From an uncultured archaeon (GTDB taxonomy: Archaea > Halobacteriota > Methanosarcinia > Methanosarcinales > Methanoperedenaceae), in assembly GCA_902386205.1 (NCBI GenBank), contig CABMIH010000075.1:1-64000 (forward strand): DNA of 64,000 nucleotides, given 5' to 3'. Below, in pieces: positions 50,165-60,335 of this stretch; the first letter of the stretch is position 1, and every line of letters starts with the position of its first letter. Position numbers and translations under genes: made by a program. The notes beneath the pieces were generated by a model, which saw only the letters and a program-made list of their open reading frames with translations, made no database searches and was not told the DNA's origin.

Positions 50165-50700
50165 TATTTTTCCTCCTTACATTTCATTCTGTCAATAAAT
50201 GATTGTATTTCTTTTTTCTTTTTATCGGTCACTTTAACTAATACCGCCCCTTCGTCCGGCAACCCATATATAACTACTGATGAAATAGGCGCCATCGCAA
50301 TAGCCGGGAGGGCTGCAAGATCCTCCTCTCCTTTAATGAATATCCTGACCGGATTGCCTGAATCCATGGCCCTGGATACTTCATGCATTAATTCTTCAGT
50401 TATAGTACCAGGCGGATTATCTACCGTGATAGTTTTAAAACGCGGATGCTTTGTCCCGTGCATTACACTATCAGAAGCCGGGCCGCGCTTTGTCCTGTCA
50501 TCCACAAAAGATATATCCGGGATCAGGCCGGCATTAAGAAGGTTAAAAGTCACGATATCTCCCACAGAGATTATCTTGGTCGGATTGCCGAAGTCCTTGA
50601 TTATCCGTTTTGCGGTGTCAGGACCGTCTCCCTTATAAAGCTCTCCATGGAGTTTTCGAAGCTCTGCCCTTAATTCATTTGGAAGGCAATATCTTTTCAA
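50164..50700 (-). CDS. GTP-dependent dephospho-CoA kinase (DUF359)
   Basis: This 178-residue protein belongs to the archaeal GTP-dependent dephospho-CoA kinase family, which completes coenzyme A synthesis. GDIVTFNLLNAGLIPDISFV, DNPPGTITEELMHEV and IKGEEDLAALPAIAMAPISS are standard. It lies between spt4 and rps24e, coupled to both. Confidence 0.92.
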   Translation of the reverse strand: MKRYCLPNELRAELRKLHGELYKGDGPDTAKRIIKDFGNPTKIISVGDIVTFNLLNAGLIPDISFVDDRTKRGPASDSVMHGTKHPRFKTITVDNPPGTITEELMHEVSRAMDSGNPVRIFIKGEEDLAALPAIAMAPISSVVIYGLPDEGAVLVKVTDKKKKEIQSFIDRMKCKEEK

Positions 50701-50701
50701 G

Positions 50702-50887
50702 CTACCGAACCTTCAACGCATATGCCCCGGCCATTTTTACACCGAGCCGTTTTCCGATCTTGGATTTTTCAGGATCGATAATTACCGCATAACCGCTCCA
50801 GTCAGAAGTAAGGGATGTTGAATTGCAGACCAGGCACACAGGCCCCTTCACTATCCTGTTGCATTCTTTGCAGACATATTCAACCAT
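50702..50887 (-). CDS. spt4: Transcription elongation factor Spt4
   Basis: This 61-residue zinc protein (also called RpoE2) has CKECNR at residues 6-11 and CLVCNS at 19-24, followed by SDWSGYAVIIDPEKSKIGKR. It works with Spt5 on the elongating polymerase. The start overlaps the rpo7 stop by one base and the gene ends in TAG. Confidence 0.95.
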   Translation of the reverse strand: MVEYVCKECNRIVKGPVCLVCNSTSLTSDWSGYAVIIDPEKSKIGKRLGVKMAGAYALKVR

Positions 50888-51537
50888 TATACTCCCTCTG
50901 TCCTGGAGGTTTCATATTTGCCTGTTTCAGGGGCTTCGTCCTTCTTTTTCTTCTTTGGCTTTGATTTCTCTTCTGCGCCCTCTTTCGTCTTGCCTGTCCT
51001 GGCCTCTTCAAGCCACTCGAGTTTGCCCAGGGCGTGCTGGCGCATGGTGAGACCGATCTTGCTATCCCTTGGTTCGCGCTCGTTAAGGCTCACTGCAACT
51101 ATCCTTGCCCTTACACGGTCTCCAACCGTTATCGCACGACCAGATTCTTTGGTTATGAGACGGGAGTTTTTCTCATCGTAGCTCACGAATTCATCTGTCA
51201 TCTGGCTGACATGCACGAGCCCGTCAAGTGGACCTATACCAACAAATATGCCGAACTCAACAACCTCTAAAACGCTGCCCTCAATGATCTCCTGCATTTC
51301 AGGCATGAAAGTCAATGCATCGAAAACCGCATCGTAATATACTCCTGCGTCTCCTGCAAGAATATGCCCCTCGCCTACTTCTATGACATCCTTTATCGCG
51401 ACCATAGCTCCGATCTTCTTGTCCACGAGTCCCTCAAGTTTATCCCGCAGGGCAACCTTGACCGCTTCCTCCACGGGTTCACCGAGTAATTCTGGTGCAA
51501 TTCTCACCGTATCTGCCAATCTCATTTTTCTATACAT
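50887..51537 (-). CDS. rpoE: RNA polymerase subunit Rpo7 (RpoE)
   Basis: This 216-residue subunit has the Rpb7 N-terminal domain (MRLADTVRIAPELLGEPVEE) and an S1 domain (EVVEFGIFVGIGPLDGLVHV, GDRVRARIVAVSLN). A charged Lys/Glu-rich tail of about 25 residues extends beyond the usual end. GAGG precedes the start, with a TATA-like TTAAGTATTTAA further upstream. Confidence 0.95.
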   Translation of the reverse strand: MYRKMRLADTVRIAPELLGEPVEEAVKVALRDKLEGLVDKKIGAMVAIKDVIEVGEGHILAGDAGVYYDAVFDALTFMPEMQEIIEGSVLEVVEFGIFVGIGPLDGLVHVSQMTDEFVSYDEKNSRLITKESGRAITVGDRVRARIVAVSLNEREPRDSKIGLTMRQHALGKLEWLEEARTGKTKEGAEEKSKPKKKKKDEAPETGKYETSRTEGV

Positions 51538-51560
51538 CTAAATCCTCTTAATAAAAGATA

Positions 51561-51929
51561 TTAAATACTTAAACGAGTCTTTTCCCGAAGGTGTATTATA
51601 GTAACTCCCTTACTACATAACCTTTTCTTTAATTCGATATCATTGGTGAGACAGGCTGCTTCCTTATCAATAGCCATTTCTGCGATAATATCATCTGCAC
51701 ATCCCTCTTTTTCAATAATGGTACACCTTTCAAGCAGTGATAATGCGATTTTTGCCGCCACCTTGTCTTTACCATGCCCCTGTGAAGATATTTTTTCAAG
51801 CTCCCTGACTGATGCCCTGGGAATGATGCACGAATCAAAACCCAGTCTCTTCAATTCTGAAAAAATATCCACACCGAACTGGCCCGGGATCATCAATCCA
51901 TTGGTGTCAATAATGACTTTCCTTGTCAT
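51561..51929 (-). CDS. PIN-domain RNase (Fcf1/Utp24-like)
   Basis: This 122-residue PIN protein starts [20 protein letters not shown] and has [14 protein letters not shown] and the acidic ends of [13 protein letters not shown] and [10 protein letters not shown]. Its fixed place between aIF2-gamma and rpo7 in euryarchaea, with no antitoxin partner, suggests an rRNA-processing role rather than a VapC toxin. The start overlaps the aIF2-gamma stop by four bases. Confidence 0.82.
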   Translation of the reverse strand: MTRKVIIDTNGLMIPGQFGVDIFSELKRLGFDSCIIPRASVRELEKISSQGHGKDKVAAKIALSLLERCTIIEKEGCADDIIAEMAIDKEAACLTNDIELKKRLCSKGVTIIHLREKTRLSI

Positions 51930-53155
51930 TTAAACTCTTTCAATATACCTGAACCGATGAGCCTCCAGCGTGCTCCGACACGGCGGCTGATGGCTATTGG
52001 GGCGCCTTTGTCCGCGCATACTGGCCTTTTAAGCTTGACCTCTGCATCATTGGGTCTTGCGCTTGTGACGACACCGATAGTTGTTGCAGTTCCCAGATTC
52101 AGCATCAGGGGTTCATTTGAACGTATCGGATCCACATTGGATTCATCGCTCACCCCGACCACGCGCGGAAGCAATTTGGTCTCCATGATAAAACCGTCAA
52201 TGGTAGGAGGGATCGATCCCGGGATACCGGCGACCTGGCCCACAAGGGCATCGCTCTTTGTAAGAAAGGGATCAAGTTTTGTACCCACACCTATGAGACC
52301 GCCCGGAGTTGCCTCTTCGATCTCTTCATTTCCAGAAAAAATCTTTGTAATAACTGTTTTAATAGGATGCCACTTAACTGTCCCGCCGGCCTCGACTTTT
52401 CTTCCGGGGCGAAGTTCTATCTCATTCCCTGGGCGCAGTCGCCCGCAATTTAAAGAACCGCCTATTACGCCGCCCATAAGTTGGTCTGGCGTTGCCCCGG
52501 GCTTGTTCACGTCAAAGGATCGCGCGACGAACATCAAAGGCGGTTTATCCAGGTCATGAGCAGGAGTAGGGATATATTTCTCAATAGCTTCAATGACAAG
52601 GTCAATATTGGTATTCTGCTGGGCTGATACAGGGATGATAGGAGCATTCTCAGCCACTGTCCCTTTCACAAAAGCAATTATTTGCTTGTAATTCTCTATG
52701 ACCTTATCCCGTGGCACGAGGTCTATCTTATTCTGGATTATCACGATGTTTTTTATCCCGATGATATTCAGGGCCATAAGATGCTCTTTTGTCTGCGGCT
52801 GGGGGCACTGTTCATTTGCGGCTATGACAAGGAGTGCGCCATCCATCAGCGCCGCTCCCGATAACATGGTCGCCATCAGCGTTTCATGGCCAGGGGAATC
52901 AACAAAAGAGATGGGACGCAGTACCTGCGTTTTCGCCCCGCATTTTTCGCATACGTCCTTAGTCGTATATGCCTCGGGTTCGGAGCAATTCGGGCATTTC
53001 TTTAGCACAACGTCCGCATAGCCGAGCCTGATAGATATTCCCCGTTTTATCTCTTCGCTATGCCTGTCTGTCCAGACGCCGGAAAGTGCCCTGACCAGCG
53101 TGGTCTTGCCATGATCAACATGTCCTACGATGCCTATATTAACAACAGATTGCAA
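51926..53155 (-). CDS. eif2g: Translation initiation factor aIF2 gamma
   Basis: This 409-residue GTPase delivers initiator tRNA to the ribosome. The G1 motif [20 protein letters not shown] begins near residue 8, the zinc knuckle is [21 protein letters not shown]3 is DSPGH and G4 is NKID. I place the start at TTG 53155 because GGAGG lies five bases upstream; a TTG four codons earlier lacks a site. A TTAAATAC TATA box is at 53196-53203 on the minus strand. Confidence 0.95.
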   Translation of the reverse strand: MQSVVNIGIVGHVDHGKTTLVRALSGVWTDRHSEEIKRGISIRLGYADVVLKKCPNCSEPEAYTTKDVCEKCGAKTQVLRPISFVDSPGHETLMATMLSGAALMDGALLVIAANEQCPQPQTKEHLMALNIIGIKNIVIIQNKIDLVPRDKVIENYKQIIAFVKGTVAENAPIIPVSAQQNTNIDLVIEAIEKYIPTPAHDLDKPPLMFVARSFDVNKPGATPDQLMGGVIGGSLNCGRLRPGNEIELRPGRKVEAGGTVKWHPIKTVITKIFSGNEEIEEATPGGLIGVGTKLDPFLTKSDALVGQVAGIPGSIPPTIDGFIMETKLLPRVVGVSDESNVDPIRSNEPLMLNLGTATTIGVVTSARPNDAEVKLKRPVCADKGAPIAISRRVGARWRLIGSGILKEFK

Positions 53156-53195
53156 TGAAACCTCCAATAGAAATATGCTTTACATTAGACTCCTT

Positions 53196-53203
53196 GTATT
53201 TAA
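53196..53203 (-). promoter_or_regulatory. TATA box of the aIF2-gamma operon
   Basis: TTAAATAC on the minus strand lies about 45 bases before the TTG start, leaving a leader of about 20 bases that contains the GGAGG site. Confidence 0.45.
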
Positions 53204-53271
53204 CGGCTTTTACAATCAGGGCTGAAGATGGTTGTAAAAAAGAGAAAAAAGAATGTCAGGAAGAGATACGG

Positions 53272-54030
53272 CTATTCACTCTTCTCGGCTTCGTGCTCCC
53301 CGGATTCCGATGGCACCGCCTTGCCGCTCATCTTATTGTAGCCCCTGGCAAGATTGGTGTTGACGTGCACCACGCCTTCATTGAGGTGTTTGAACACATA
53401 GTCCTCGGTTATCACTGGTAAAGCGTCCGCTGCCGACTGGTTGTTAACGATCATTCCAAGGGGTACGTACCTCCCGTCCGGAATGGTCACGCCAACGATC
53501 TTTGCGCCAGGTTCGAGCACCACATTGCTCCCTACTTTTGACTTGAATACAAAAGCCTGCATGCCCACAAAGGTATCATCTCCTATGCTTGCAGGGCCGT
53601 GCACCTGGGACTGGTGGGCAAGGGAGACACGTTCTCCGATATACACAGCGTATTTCTTACCATCGACCTCTACCAGGTTCCCCTCGACAGGTTTACCTTC
53701 TTCGTCCCGCGTCTCAAGGGCATGGATCGCTACACCATCCTGGACATTTGAATCGCTGCCGATATGTATGGGTGCGCCTTCATCGCCCCTGACAGCAGCC
53801 TGCGGTGAGACCATCACGTTCTTGCCCACATACACATCCCCGATGACTGATGCCTGGGGATGGATGTAGGCCGATAGCTCGATACCAGGCATTTTATTTT
53901 CCTCGTTCCAGGGGGTTATCGGGCTTGCGCCGGTGTTCGGTTTGTTATATATCGTTTCTACCCGGTCAACGCAACCGGTTACCAGCAAAGCTGCCAGTAC
54001 TAAAAGTACAGTTATTTTCATAGGGGTCAT
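53272..54030 (-). CDS. cam: Cam-type gamma carbonic anhydrase, probable lipoprotein
   Basis: This 252-residue left-handed beta-helix protein keeps the Cam metal and proton-transfer residues: AAVRGDEGAPIH, IHALE (His and Glu) and LAHQSQVHGPA with two zinc-ligand histidines. It hydrates CO2 outside the cell. A signal peptide ends in LVTGCVD, a lipobox with Cys20, so it is probably lipid-anchored. The start could be 54030 or the ATG at 54021. It ends in TAG and follows queC on the same strand. Confidence 0.9.
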   Translation of the reverse strand: MTPMKITVLLVLAALLVTGCVDRVETIYNKPNTGASPITPWNEENKMPGIELSAYIHPQASVIGDVYVGKNVMVSPQAAVRGDEGAPIHIGSDSNVQDGVAIHALETRDEEGKPVEGNLVEVDGKKYAVYIGERVSLAHQSQVHGPASIGDDTFVGMQAFVFKSKVGSNVVLEPGAKIVGVTIPDGRYVPLGMIVNNQSAADALPVITEDYVFKHLNEGVVHVNTNLARGYNKMSGKAVPSESGEHEAEKSE

Positions 54031-54110
54031 TCTAATAAATACCACCAGAGGAGGGGGAATATACTTTTGGTATTTAAGTTTTTTTAAATCTTCCTGATAA
54101 AAAAAGACCA

Positions 54111-54791
54111 TCAGTGTTTCAGGCGTTCAAGCAACGGGTCTTTCGTGCCCGCAAGGTCAAAAGCCCTCTTGCGCCTGAGACACGATTCACATACCATGCA
54201 CGGCTTTTCTTTGCCCTCGTAGCATGACCACGACCACTCAAGAGGTGCATCTATCTCAAGCCCTCTTTTTACTATTTCGGCCTTATCCAAGGAAATAAGG
54301 GGGGTGTAAACCACGGGATGTTTGAGAGTACCGAATTTTAGCATGTCATTGAATTTCTCAACGAATTCGGGCGTATTGTCCGGGAATGTTGCCGCTTCCT
54401 CTGCATCAAACCCCGTAACGATCAGGTCGAATCCATAATTTTCAGCAAGAGCCGCTCCTATTGAGAGAAAGACAACATTGCGCGCGGGTACCCAGACCTG
54501 TTCGGCTGTCTTCCGGGTGATCTCTATCTCATCCAGTTCATTTCCGGATATCCTGGGAAGTTCCCCTCCGCCTGTCAGTGCTCCGTGAAATATCCTGTAC
54601 CACGGAAGGTCAATGATAATATGGCCCACATGGAAGTGCTCGCAGATAGTTTTTGAGAACGCGAGTTCTTTTTCCCTGGCCCTCTGGCCGTAGTCAAAGG
54701 TCACGCACAGCACTTCATCGCACCTGTTGTACGCGTCTTTGAACGCTACTGTGGAATCAAGGCCTGAGGAGAGGAGGACGATGGATTTCAT
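54111..54791 (-). CDS. queC: 7-cyano-7-deazaguanine synthase QueC
   Basis: This 226-residue PP-loop enzyme makes preQ0, the precursor of archaeosine in archaeal tRNA. SIVLLSSGLDSTVAFKDAYN is the ATP loop, and the zinc cysteines are in SCYEGKEKPCMVCESCLRR. The start at 54791 is chosen because a TATA box at 54816-54823 predicts transcription near 54793, a leaderless mRNA; an ATG four codons upstream is the alternative. Confidence 0.94.
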   Translation of the reverse strand: MKSIVLLSSGLDSTVAFKDAYNRCDEVLCVTFDYGQRAREKELAFSKTICEHFHVGHIIIDLPWYRIFHGALTGGGELPRISGNELDEIEITRKTAEQVWVPARNVVFLSIGAALAENYGFDLIVTGFDAEEAATFPDNTPEFVEKFNDMLKFGTLKHPVVYTPLISLDKAEIVKRGLEIDAPLEWSWSCYEGKEKPCMVCESCLRRKRAFDLAGTKDPLLERLKH

Positions 54792-54930
54792 ATAATGAAT
54801 CATTGTTTGAATGATATTATAAATCCTTGGGATGCAATGAATTTAAAGAAACGAAGAGGTAATATATGGAAGCAGATATGACCAAGTTGGGTGAAACCTG
54901 AACATCGATAAACCGACAACCTGATAAAGA

Positions 54931-55659
54931 ATGATACATATGAAAACTGAATACGATGAAAATTATAATATAAACAGGATGGGATTTTACTCGTCAATTT
55001 TTTTGACTGTAATAACTTTGATCACATTCGGATTTGCAATAACAGCTATACCAATATCAGGGATAAATTGTCCTGATTGTTTAGAATATCCTTATCTGGA
55101 TACTCTCTCTCAATTCCCCGGGGATTATCTCTGGATGTTTCCTGCAACTCTACTAATTCTGACTTATTTGATTTTTATTGTATCTGTTCATTCCTTTGCA
55201 TCGAGAAAAAACAAAATATTCAGTCGCATAAGTTTAGCTTTTGCTATAATTTCCTCTGTTGTTTTATTATCATGTTATTTTATTCAATTTTCTGTAATTC
55301 CAGCAAGCTTAATGAATGGTGAAACTGAAGGTATCGCATTATTAACGCAATACAATCCTCATGGGGTGTTTATTGCTTTAGAAGAGTTGGGATACCTTAT
55401 GATGAGTTTTTCATTTCTATTTATTGCTCCCGTGTTTACAAACAATAACCGTGTTGAAAATTCTATTCGATGGATTTTTATCATTGCATTTATTTTGGCA
55501 ACTATTGCGTTTGCTTTTGTTACTATTAAACATGGGATTGTAAGGAAAGACCGTTTTGAAATTATGGTGATTTTAATTAACTGGTTAGTATTAATGACCA
55601 ATGGAATATTGACGAGTATAGTTTTTAAAAGAGCATTGAAACAAATTAAAAGCGAGTAA
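54931..55659 (+). CDS. Polytopic membrane protein of unknown function
   Basis: This 242-residue protein has about six membrane segments (for example FYSSIFLTVITLITFGFAIT and YLMMSFSFLFIAPVFT) and resembles DUF4386-type proteins in layout, though I cannot confirm the family. Its A/T-rich codon use differs from the neighbouring queC and hisD, which suggests recent acquisition. The start may be the ATG at 54940 instead. Confidence 0.6.
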   Translation: MIHMKTEYDENYNINRMGFYSSIFLTVITLITFGFAITAIPISGINCPDCLEYPYLDTLSQFPGDYLWMFPATLLILTYLIFIVSVHSFASRKNKIFSRISLAFAIISSVVLLSCYFIQFSVIPASLMNGETEGIALLTQYNPHGVFIALEELGYLMMSFSFLFIAPVFTNNNRVENSIRWIFIIAFILATIAFAFVTIKHGIVRKDRFEIMVILINWLVLMTNGILTSIVFKRALKQIKSE

Positions 55660-55722
55660 GATTGATATAAAATAGGTAGCACCCAACAACGTGTATAAAA
55701 CATATTTTTCGCTGCTTCCCAT

Positions 55723-56982
55723 TCATCTTCTCCTTATCCTCACAGCATCCGCATGGGCAAAAAGCCCTTCAGCCTCTGCAAGACCCATGATCGTCCCGCC
55801 TATGCTTAGAAGCCCTTTCTTTTCTATTACCTGCACGCTCGATTTTATCACGAAATGGTCGGTATTCAAACCTGAGAACATCCTTGCATACCCTGCTGTC
55901 GGAAGCACATGGTTCGTGCCAGATGCATAATCCCCAGCTGATACTGGCGCGTAAGAACCGATGAATATGGAACCAGCGTGCTGTATCCTGCCAAGGATAT
56001 TTTCCTCTGTCATTATCTCAAGATGCTCAGGCGCGAACTTATTTGAGAAAGCGATGCATTCATCAAGTGTGCCTGTAAGTATGGCTGCATTATCAAGCGA
56101 TTTCCTGATGATCTCTTCTCTTGGCGCTTTTTGAGCCTGTGTCTCTATCTCGCTCTTGACTTTTTCTGCAAGTTCCACAGATGGCGTGACAAGTATCGAA
56201 ACCGCATTCGGGTCATGTTCTGCCTGTGCCACCATATCAGATGCGATAAAATCAGCCCTCGCCGAATCATCCGCAATTATCAGTACCTCGCTTGGGCCCG
56301 CCGGGAAATCGATGGCCGTTCCGCATGCCATCTTTGCAGCCGTGACATATACGTTGCCAGGTCCCACTATCTTATCCACCTTCGGGATAGTTTCTGTTCC
56401 ATAAGCCATACCCGCTATCGCCTGGACGCCCCCAACGCGAAATACCCTGTCCGCGCGGGCTATATGCGCCGCGGCAAGCGTCAGCAGGTTTACCGCCCCG
56501 TCAGGCCCCGGAGGGGTGCATACGATAACCTCTCTCACGCCTGCCACCTTTGCAGGGATTACTGTCATCAATGCCGTGCTCGGATACGATGCCCTGCCGC
56601 CCGGGACATAAGCGCCCACGGCTCCCAATGGTGTAATGCGCTGTCCCAGCCTTATGCCGGGCGCAAATTCCCTCATCCAGTCTTTCGGGATGTGCGCCTC
56701 GTGGAATGCGCGGATATTTTCTGCCGCCTTTTTCAGGTGTGAAAGAAGAACTTTATCAAGTGAGAACACAGCCTCATGGATTTCCTTATGCGTAACTTCA
56801 ATATCACTGATGTCTGCCTTATCGAACTGCTTCGTATATTTCCGAAGGGACAGATCGCCATTTTCCTTTACATCATCCAGTATGGAGATGACAGGCGCCA
56901 TCACGTCCTGAAGTCCTGTTCCCCGGTCAAGCAACCTTCGTGTCTCATCTTTTGAAAGTTCGGAAATGGGTTTGGTTAACAT
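55723..56982 (-). CDS. hisD: Histidinol dehydrogenase
   Basis: This 419-residue enzyme does the last two oxidations of histidine synthesis. [37 protein letters not shown] and [20 protein letters not shown] are diagnostic; the catalytic histidines lie in [10 protein letters not shown] and FAPEHLEI. The length is normal. Other his genes are not in this window. Confidence 0.96.
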   Translation of the reverse strand: MLTKPISELSKDETRRLLDRGTGLQDVMAPVISILDDVKENGDLSLRKYTKQFDKADISDIEVTHKEIHEAVFSLDKVLLSHLKKAAENIRAFHEAHIPKDWMREFAPGIRLGQRITPLGAVGAYVPGGRASYPSTALMTVIPAKVAGVREVIVCTPPGPDGAVNLLTLAAAHIARADRVFRVGGVQAIAGMAYGTETIPKVDKIVGPGNVYVTAAKMACGTAIDFPAGPSEVLIIADDSARADFIASDMVAQAEHDPNAVSILVTPSVELAEKVKSEIETQAQKAPREEIIRKSLDNAAILTGTLDECIAFSNKFAPEHLEIMTEENILGRIQHAGSIFIGSYAPVSAGDYASGTNHVLPTAGYARMFSGLNTDHFVIKSSVQVIEKKGLLSIGGTIMGLAEAEGLFAHADAVRIRRR

Positions 56983-57066
56983 TACATGCTGGTTTCAGGG
57001 CGGAATAAGATAAAGATTGTTATAAACAGGTTTATTTTAATACTCATCTGTCTTATCTAACATATC

Positions 57067-58878
57067 ATGTCCTCGATCATAGACCCGATTTATGGTCACG
57101 TCAGGATAAGCGGGCTTGAGCAGCTTATTATAAATACTCCACAAATGGCGCGCCTGCGCCGGGTTCAGCAACTGGGTCTTGCCGACCTTGCCTTTCCGGG
57201 TGCGAACCATACCCGTTTCGAACACAGCGTGGGGACGCTTTTTATAGCAGATAAAATTGCCAGGGCCCTGGCCCTTAGCGAAGAAGAGATCGTAAAAGTC
57301 AGATTGGCCGGCCTTCTTCATGATATCGGCCACTGCGCCTTTTCGCACGTTGTGGAAAGCGTCCTGAAACGCAATCCCGGGTTCCAGCCAGTGCTCAATG
57401 GTAAGAAATTCATTCGCCATGAGATGTTCACAAGGCACGTCGTATCTAATTCTTTCCATACAAGGCCGGAAATTGCAGCAAATGCAGAATTATTCGAAAA
57501 GCCGGAGTCTTTCTTCCTGGAGATAGCAAAAATGGCTACAGGTGATCAGAACGGTGTTCCAAAACCCTATCTTGCCCAGATAATATCGGATGACATCGAC
57601 GCTGACAGGATCGATTTCCTGCTTCGCGACTCATACCATACAGGCGTCGAGCTTGGCCTGGTCGATGTTGACCAGATAGTAGGCAGCCTGTCCATAAACA
57701 ATGGCAGGATAGTGCTGGGTGGTTCCCTGAGTTACGATGAGGACATGGCCCTCACAGCGGCAGAATCAATGCTTATCGCAAGGGCCCACCATTATTCGGC
57801 AATAATCCATAATCCCAAAACCCAGGGCGCAAGGGTAATGCTGTTGCACGCCCTTGAGAATGCACTTTCGAATCTTGAAGCAGCGGGCAAAGACGTAAGA
57901 GCACAGGTCCTTGATTTTTTTATTTCATATAATGACGGTGATCTTTTAAATTTCATCGAGACTTATGGGAACAAAGATGCCAAAAAATTAATAATGAACA
58001 TACGCAGTGGCGCTATTTGCACCGCCACGGCGCGTTTCACGGCAAGGAACCTGAATCCAAGAACACGAATGGCCCTATCTACGATCGCAAGGAACGGTGT
58101 TGCAAAGAAGACATTTGAATATGAACTTTCAAAGCGCCTTGGAAAAAAATACGGGGTATCGGTTCTCGTTGACCTTGACGTTGCAGGCGGTATCCCGAAA
58201 AGCACAAGGGTTAAAATAGGAGATGATGAGGGATTTTTTTATGACGAATCCGCGCTTGCGAATGGTCTTGTAAGGGCGATCTCCCGCCAGATATCGCTAT
58301 GCGTATTCGGGAGACCCGATGACAATAAATTGCTCTCCCAGGCATCACATGATTTCCTGCTCGACATTGAAAACCTATCGCCCAGACTTTTGCACTTTAT
58401 AAGGAGTGATGATAACCTGCCTATAGAGGGGCTTCTCCTGGTTTTTTACAGCGCTCACAGGATGTTCAGGAAGGAAGCAGACGGAAGGATCACTATGCCA
58501 AGACTGCGCAATATCGCAAAGATATACCGGCTTGTGGGGGAACTGGGCGGGATCGAGCGGCTGCGTAATTTATTTGATTATAAATTCCACGACCGCTATG
58601 GTTTTCCCTACAGCGACAGGCTTTTTGAGGACATACAACTCCTGGTAGCAATGGGAATGGTGGATGAGGACCTGCGGTATTTTGAAAAGAACGGAAGGTG
58701 GAAACAGAGATACGAGTATGTCCTGACCAGTAACGGTCTTGGATACGCGGAAATGATATCTCCTGCATACCAGAATGAATTAAAAATCATCGATGAGTAT
58801 TTGAGCGTTAACAAGCATTCAATTCCGAGGGATTACGTCACTGTCGCCGAAAGAAGATATAAAAAACAAATAAGATGA
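57067..58878 (+). CDS. HD-domain phosphohydrolase (SAMHD1/dGTPase-like)
   Basis: This 603-residue protein has the N-terminal HD set: FPGANHTRFEHSVGTLFIAD, AGLLHDIGHCAFSHVVE with the HD pair, and ISDDIDADRIDFLLRDSYHT. Relatives hydrolyse dNTPs or nucleotides; the precise substrate is open. A C-terminal region of about 250 residues, including a winged-helix-like end, is not part of the usual HD core. A TATA-like sequence lies close to the ATG, so it may be leaderless. Confidence 0.85.
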   Translation: MSSIIDPIYGHVRISGLEQLIINTPQMARLRRVQQLGLADLAFPGANHTRFEHSVGTLFIADKIARALALSEEEIVKVRLAGLLHDIGHCAFSHVVESVLKRNPGFQPVLNGKKFIRHEMFTRHVVSNSFHTRPEIAANAELFEKPESFFLEIAKMATGDQNGVPKPYLAQIISDDIDADRIDFLLRDSYHTGVELGLVDVDQIVGSLSINNGRIVLGGSLSYDEDMALTAAESMLIARAHHYSAIIHNPKTQGARVMLLHALENALSNLEAAGKDVRAQVLDFFISYNDGDLLNFIETYGNKDAKKLIMNIRSGAICTATARFTARNLNPRTRMALSTIARNGVAKKTFEYELSKRLGKKYGVSVLVDLDVAGGIPKSTRVKIGDDEGFFYDESALANGLVRAISRQISLCVFGRPDDNKLLSQASHDFLLDIENLSPRLLHFIRSDDNLPIEGLLLVFYSAHRMFRKEADGRITMPRLRNIAKIYRLVGELGGIERLRNLFDYKFHDRYGFPYSDRLFEDIQLLVAMGMVDEDLRYFEKNGRWKQRYEYVLTSNGLGYAEMISPAYQNELKIIDEYLSVNKHSIPRDYVTVAERRYKKQIR

Positions 58879-58919
58879 TTTTATATACAATAAAAAAAAT
58901 CAGGGATATCCGTGGAAAA

Positions 58920-59021
58920 ATGAATATTGAAAAAGATGATGTTATTATTGTTTTACTAATTATTATTCTTTTGTTGATTGTAATTGGTTTTTTCAGGTTA
59001 TTCTATACAGTACCAAGATGA
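58920..59021 (+). CDS. Single-pass membrane microprotein (33 residues)
   Basis: ATG at 58920 and TGA at 59019-59021. The sequence is an acidic start (MNIEKDDV), one strong hydrophobic segment IIVLLIIILLLIVIGFFRLF and a short basic end. It lies in the 185-base gap between the HD gene and convergent nfeD. There is no strong ribosome site, so translation is uncertain. Confidence 0.4.
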   Translation: MNIEKDDVIIVLLIIILLLIVIGFFRLFYTVPR

Positions 59022-59063
59022 AATCCATATCGCTTGATTGAATCGCACTCTTAGATTCTTTAC

Positions 59064-60335
59064 TTATAGTTCTTTCCAGGGCTTTACAATGAGCAGCGGC
59101 CCGTCTTTTCCGGTTATAATTACCTTTGTTTTAGGCTCTATCTTCTCATCTGACCGTGCCTGCCAGTACTCGCCCTGGTATCTTACATAGCCCGTGCCAT
59201 CCGGAGTTATTGCATCGATTGTCTCGGCAATATCTCCCACGATGTCACCTATCATCGGTTTTTTCAGGCGTATCTCCATCATTTTATAGATCGCAAATGC
59301 GAGAAATACTCCGAGAACAATAGCCGGGGCGATAAGGCTTATCAGCATGGTAGTCTGGTACTCAGGGGAATACAGGCCGGGATAACCCAACGGTACAAGC
59401 AATACACTCCCCAGGATAATACATGCAATTCCTGCTACACCGATAAGCCCGAAGGCAGAAACGTGCAGTTCGAATAATATTAATGCCATGCCAAGCCCGA
59501 TCAGGAACAGTGCGGCTATATTCACTGAAAAACCCAGCCCCACAAGAGCGAGGCTGATTGAAATAACGCCGAATATCTCTGCGCCATAACCGGGGCTTGT
59601 GAGCCCGAAAACGAGAGAGTAAATGCCCACAAGCAGCAGCAGTGATGCAAGAATTGGATTTGAAAGCAAATTCATAAGATTTGATCTTAATGAAGGGGTG
59701 TAATAAGTAAAACCTGCATTTTTTGTCCTTAATTCTTTGTCTTTTACCTTCATTCCATCCACCTTTACCAACAGTTCTTCTATTCCTGGTGAAACGACTT
59801 CAATCACATTTGCATCTTTTGCCTGTTCGGCATCCAGATTAAGGTTTTTCGTAATGAATTCCCCCGCTGCGCTAACATTCCTTCCATGCTGTTTTGCCTT
59901 TTCCTGGGCAAGCGCCACGACCGCATTAACGATCTTTTCTTCCTGGATTGGTTTCATGCCTTCTGCAGTCACTTCTACCGGTTGGGCCGAACCTATGATG
60001 GTATTCGGGGCCATGGCCGCTATATCGGTGCCTAAAAGTATCAGGGTGCCGGCAGACCATGCGGTAGCGCCCTTGGGATACACATAACCGATAACCGGCA
60101 CAGGGGATGCGTCTATATGATCAAGGATCTTTTTTGTCTCTTCCAGGCCCCCGCCGGGAGTATTAAGAGTGATTATTAAAGCCTCGGCATTCTCCGTCCT
60201 TGCCTTTTCAAGGGCCTCGTAAACAATATCATCGCTTGCAGGCGTTATGGTATCTGTTAACTCCACTACCATGACCTGCGCTCCTGCAGACTGTATAAAT
60301 AAGAAAATAATTAAAAAAAAGGACAAAAGCCTCAT
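59064..60335 (-). CDS. nfeD: NfeD-family membrane serine protease
   Basis: This 423-residue protein has a signal peptide, a ClpP-like protease domain (ALIITLNTPGGGLEETKKIL, GATAWSAGTLILLG with the catalytic Ser), four to five membrane helices and a C-terminal OB-like domain. The long form pairs with slipin and is thought to cut it. It overlaps the slipin gene by four bases. Confidence 0.92.
   Translation of the reverse strand: MRLLSFFLIIFLFIQSAGAQVMVVELTDTITPASDDIVYEALEKARTENAEALIITLNTPGGGLEETKKILDHIDASPVPVIGYVYPKGATAWSAGTLILLGTDIAAMAPNTIIGSAQPVEVTAEGMKPIQEEKIVNAVVALAQEKAKQHGRNVSAAGEFITKNLNLDAEQAKDANVIEVVSPGIEELLVKVDGMKVKDKELRTKNAGFTYYTPSLRSNLMNLLSNPILASLLLLVGIYSLVFGLTSPGYGAEIFGVISISLALVGLGFSVNIAALFLIGLGMALILFELHVSAFGLIGVAGIACIILGSVLLVPLGYPGLYSPEYQTTMLISLIAPAIVLGVFLAFAIYKMMEIRLKKPMIGDIVGDIAETIDAITPDGTGYVRYQGEYWQARSDEKIEPKTKVIITGKDGPLLIVKPWKEL

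Noticed and set aside
51561-51929. VapC toxin
   Set aside because: No antitoxin gene is adjacent and the location between aIF2-gamma and rpo7 is a fixed housekeeping position.
17057-54030. Complete reassignment of TAG to an amino acid
   Set aside because: Many conserved genes end in TAG at the expected family C terminus, and reading through (for example infB or rpl24e) adds long unrelated sequence.
57037-57459. Long minus-strand frame under the HD gene
   Set aside because: It lies inside the strongly supported HD-domain gene, has no family resemblance and reflects its codon pattern.
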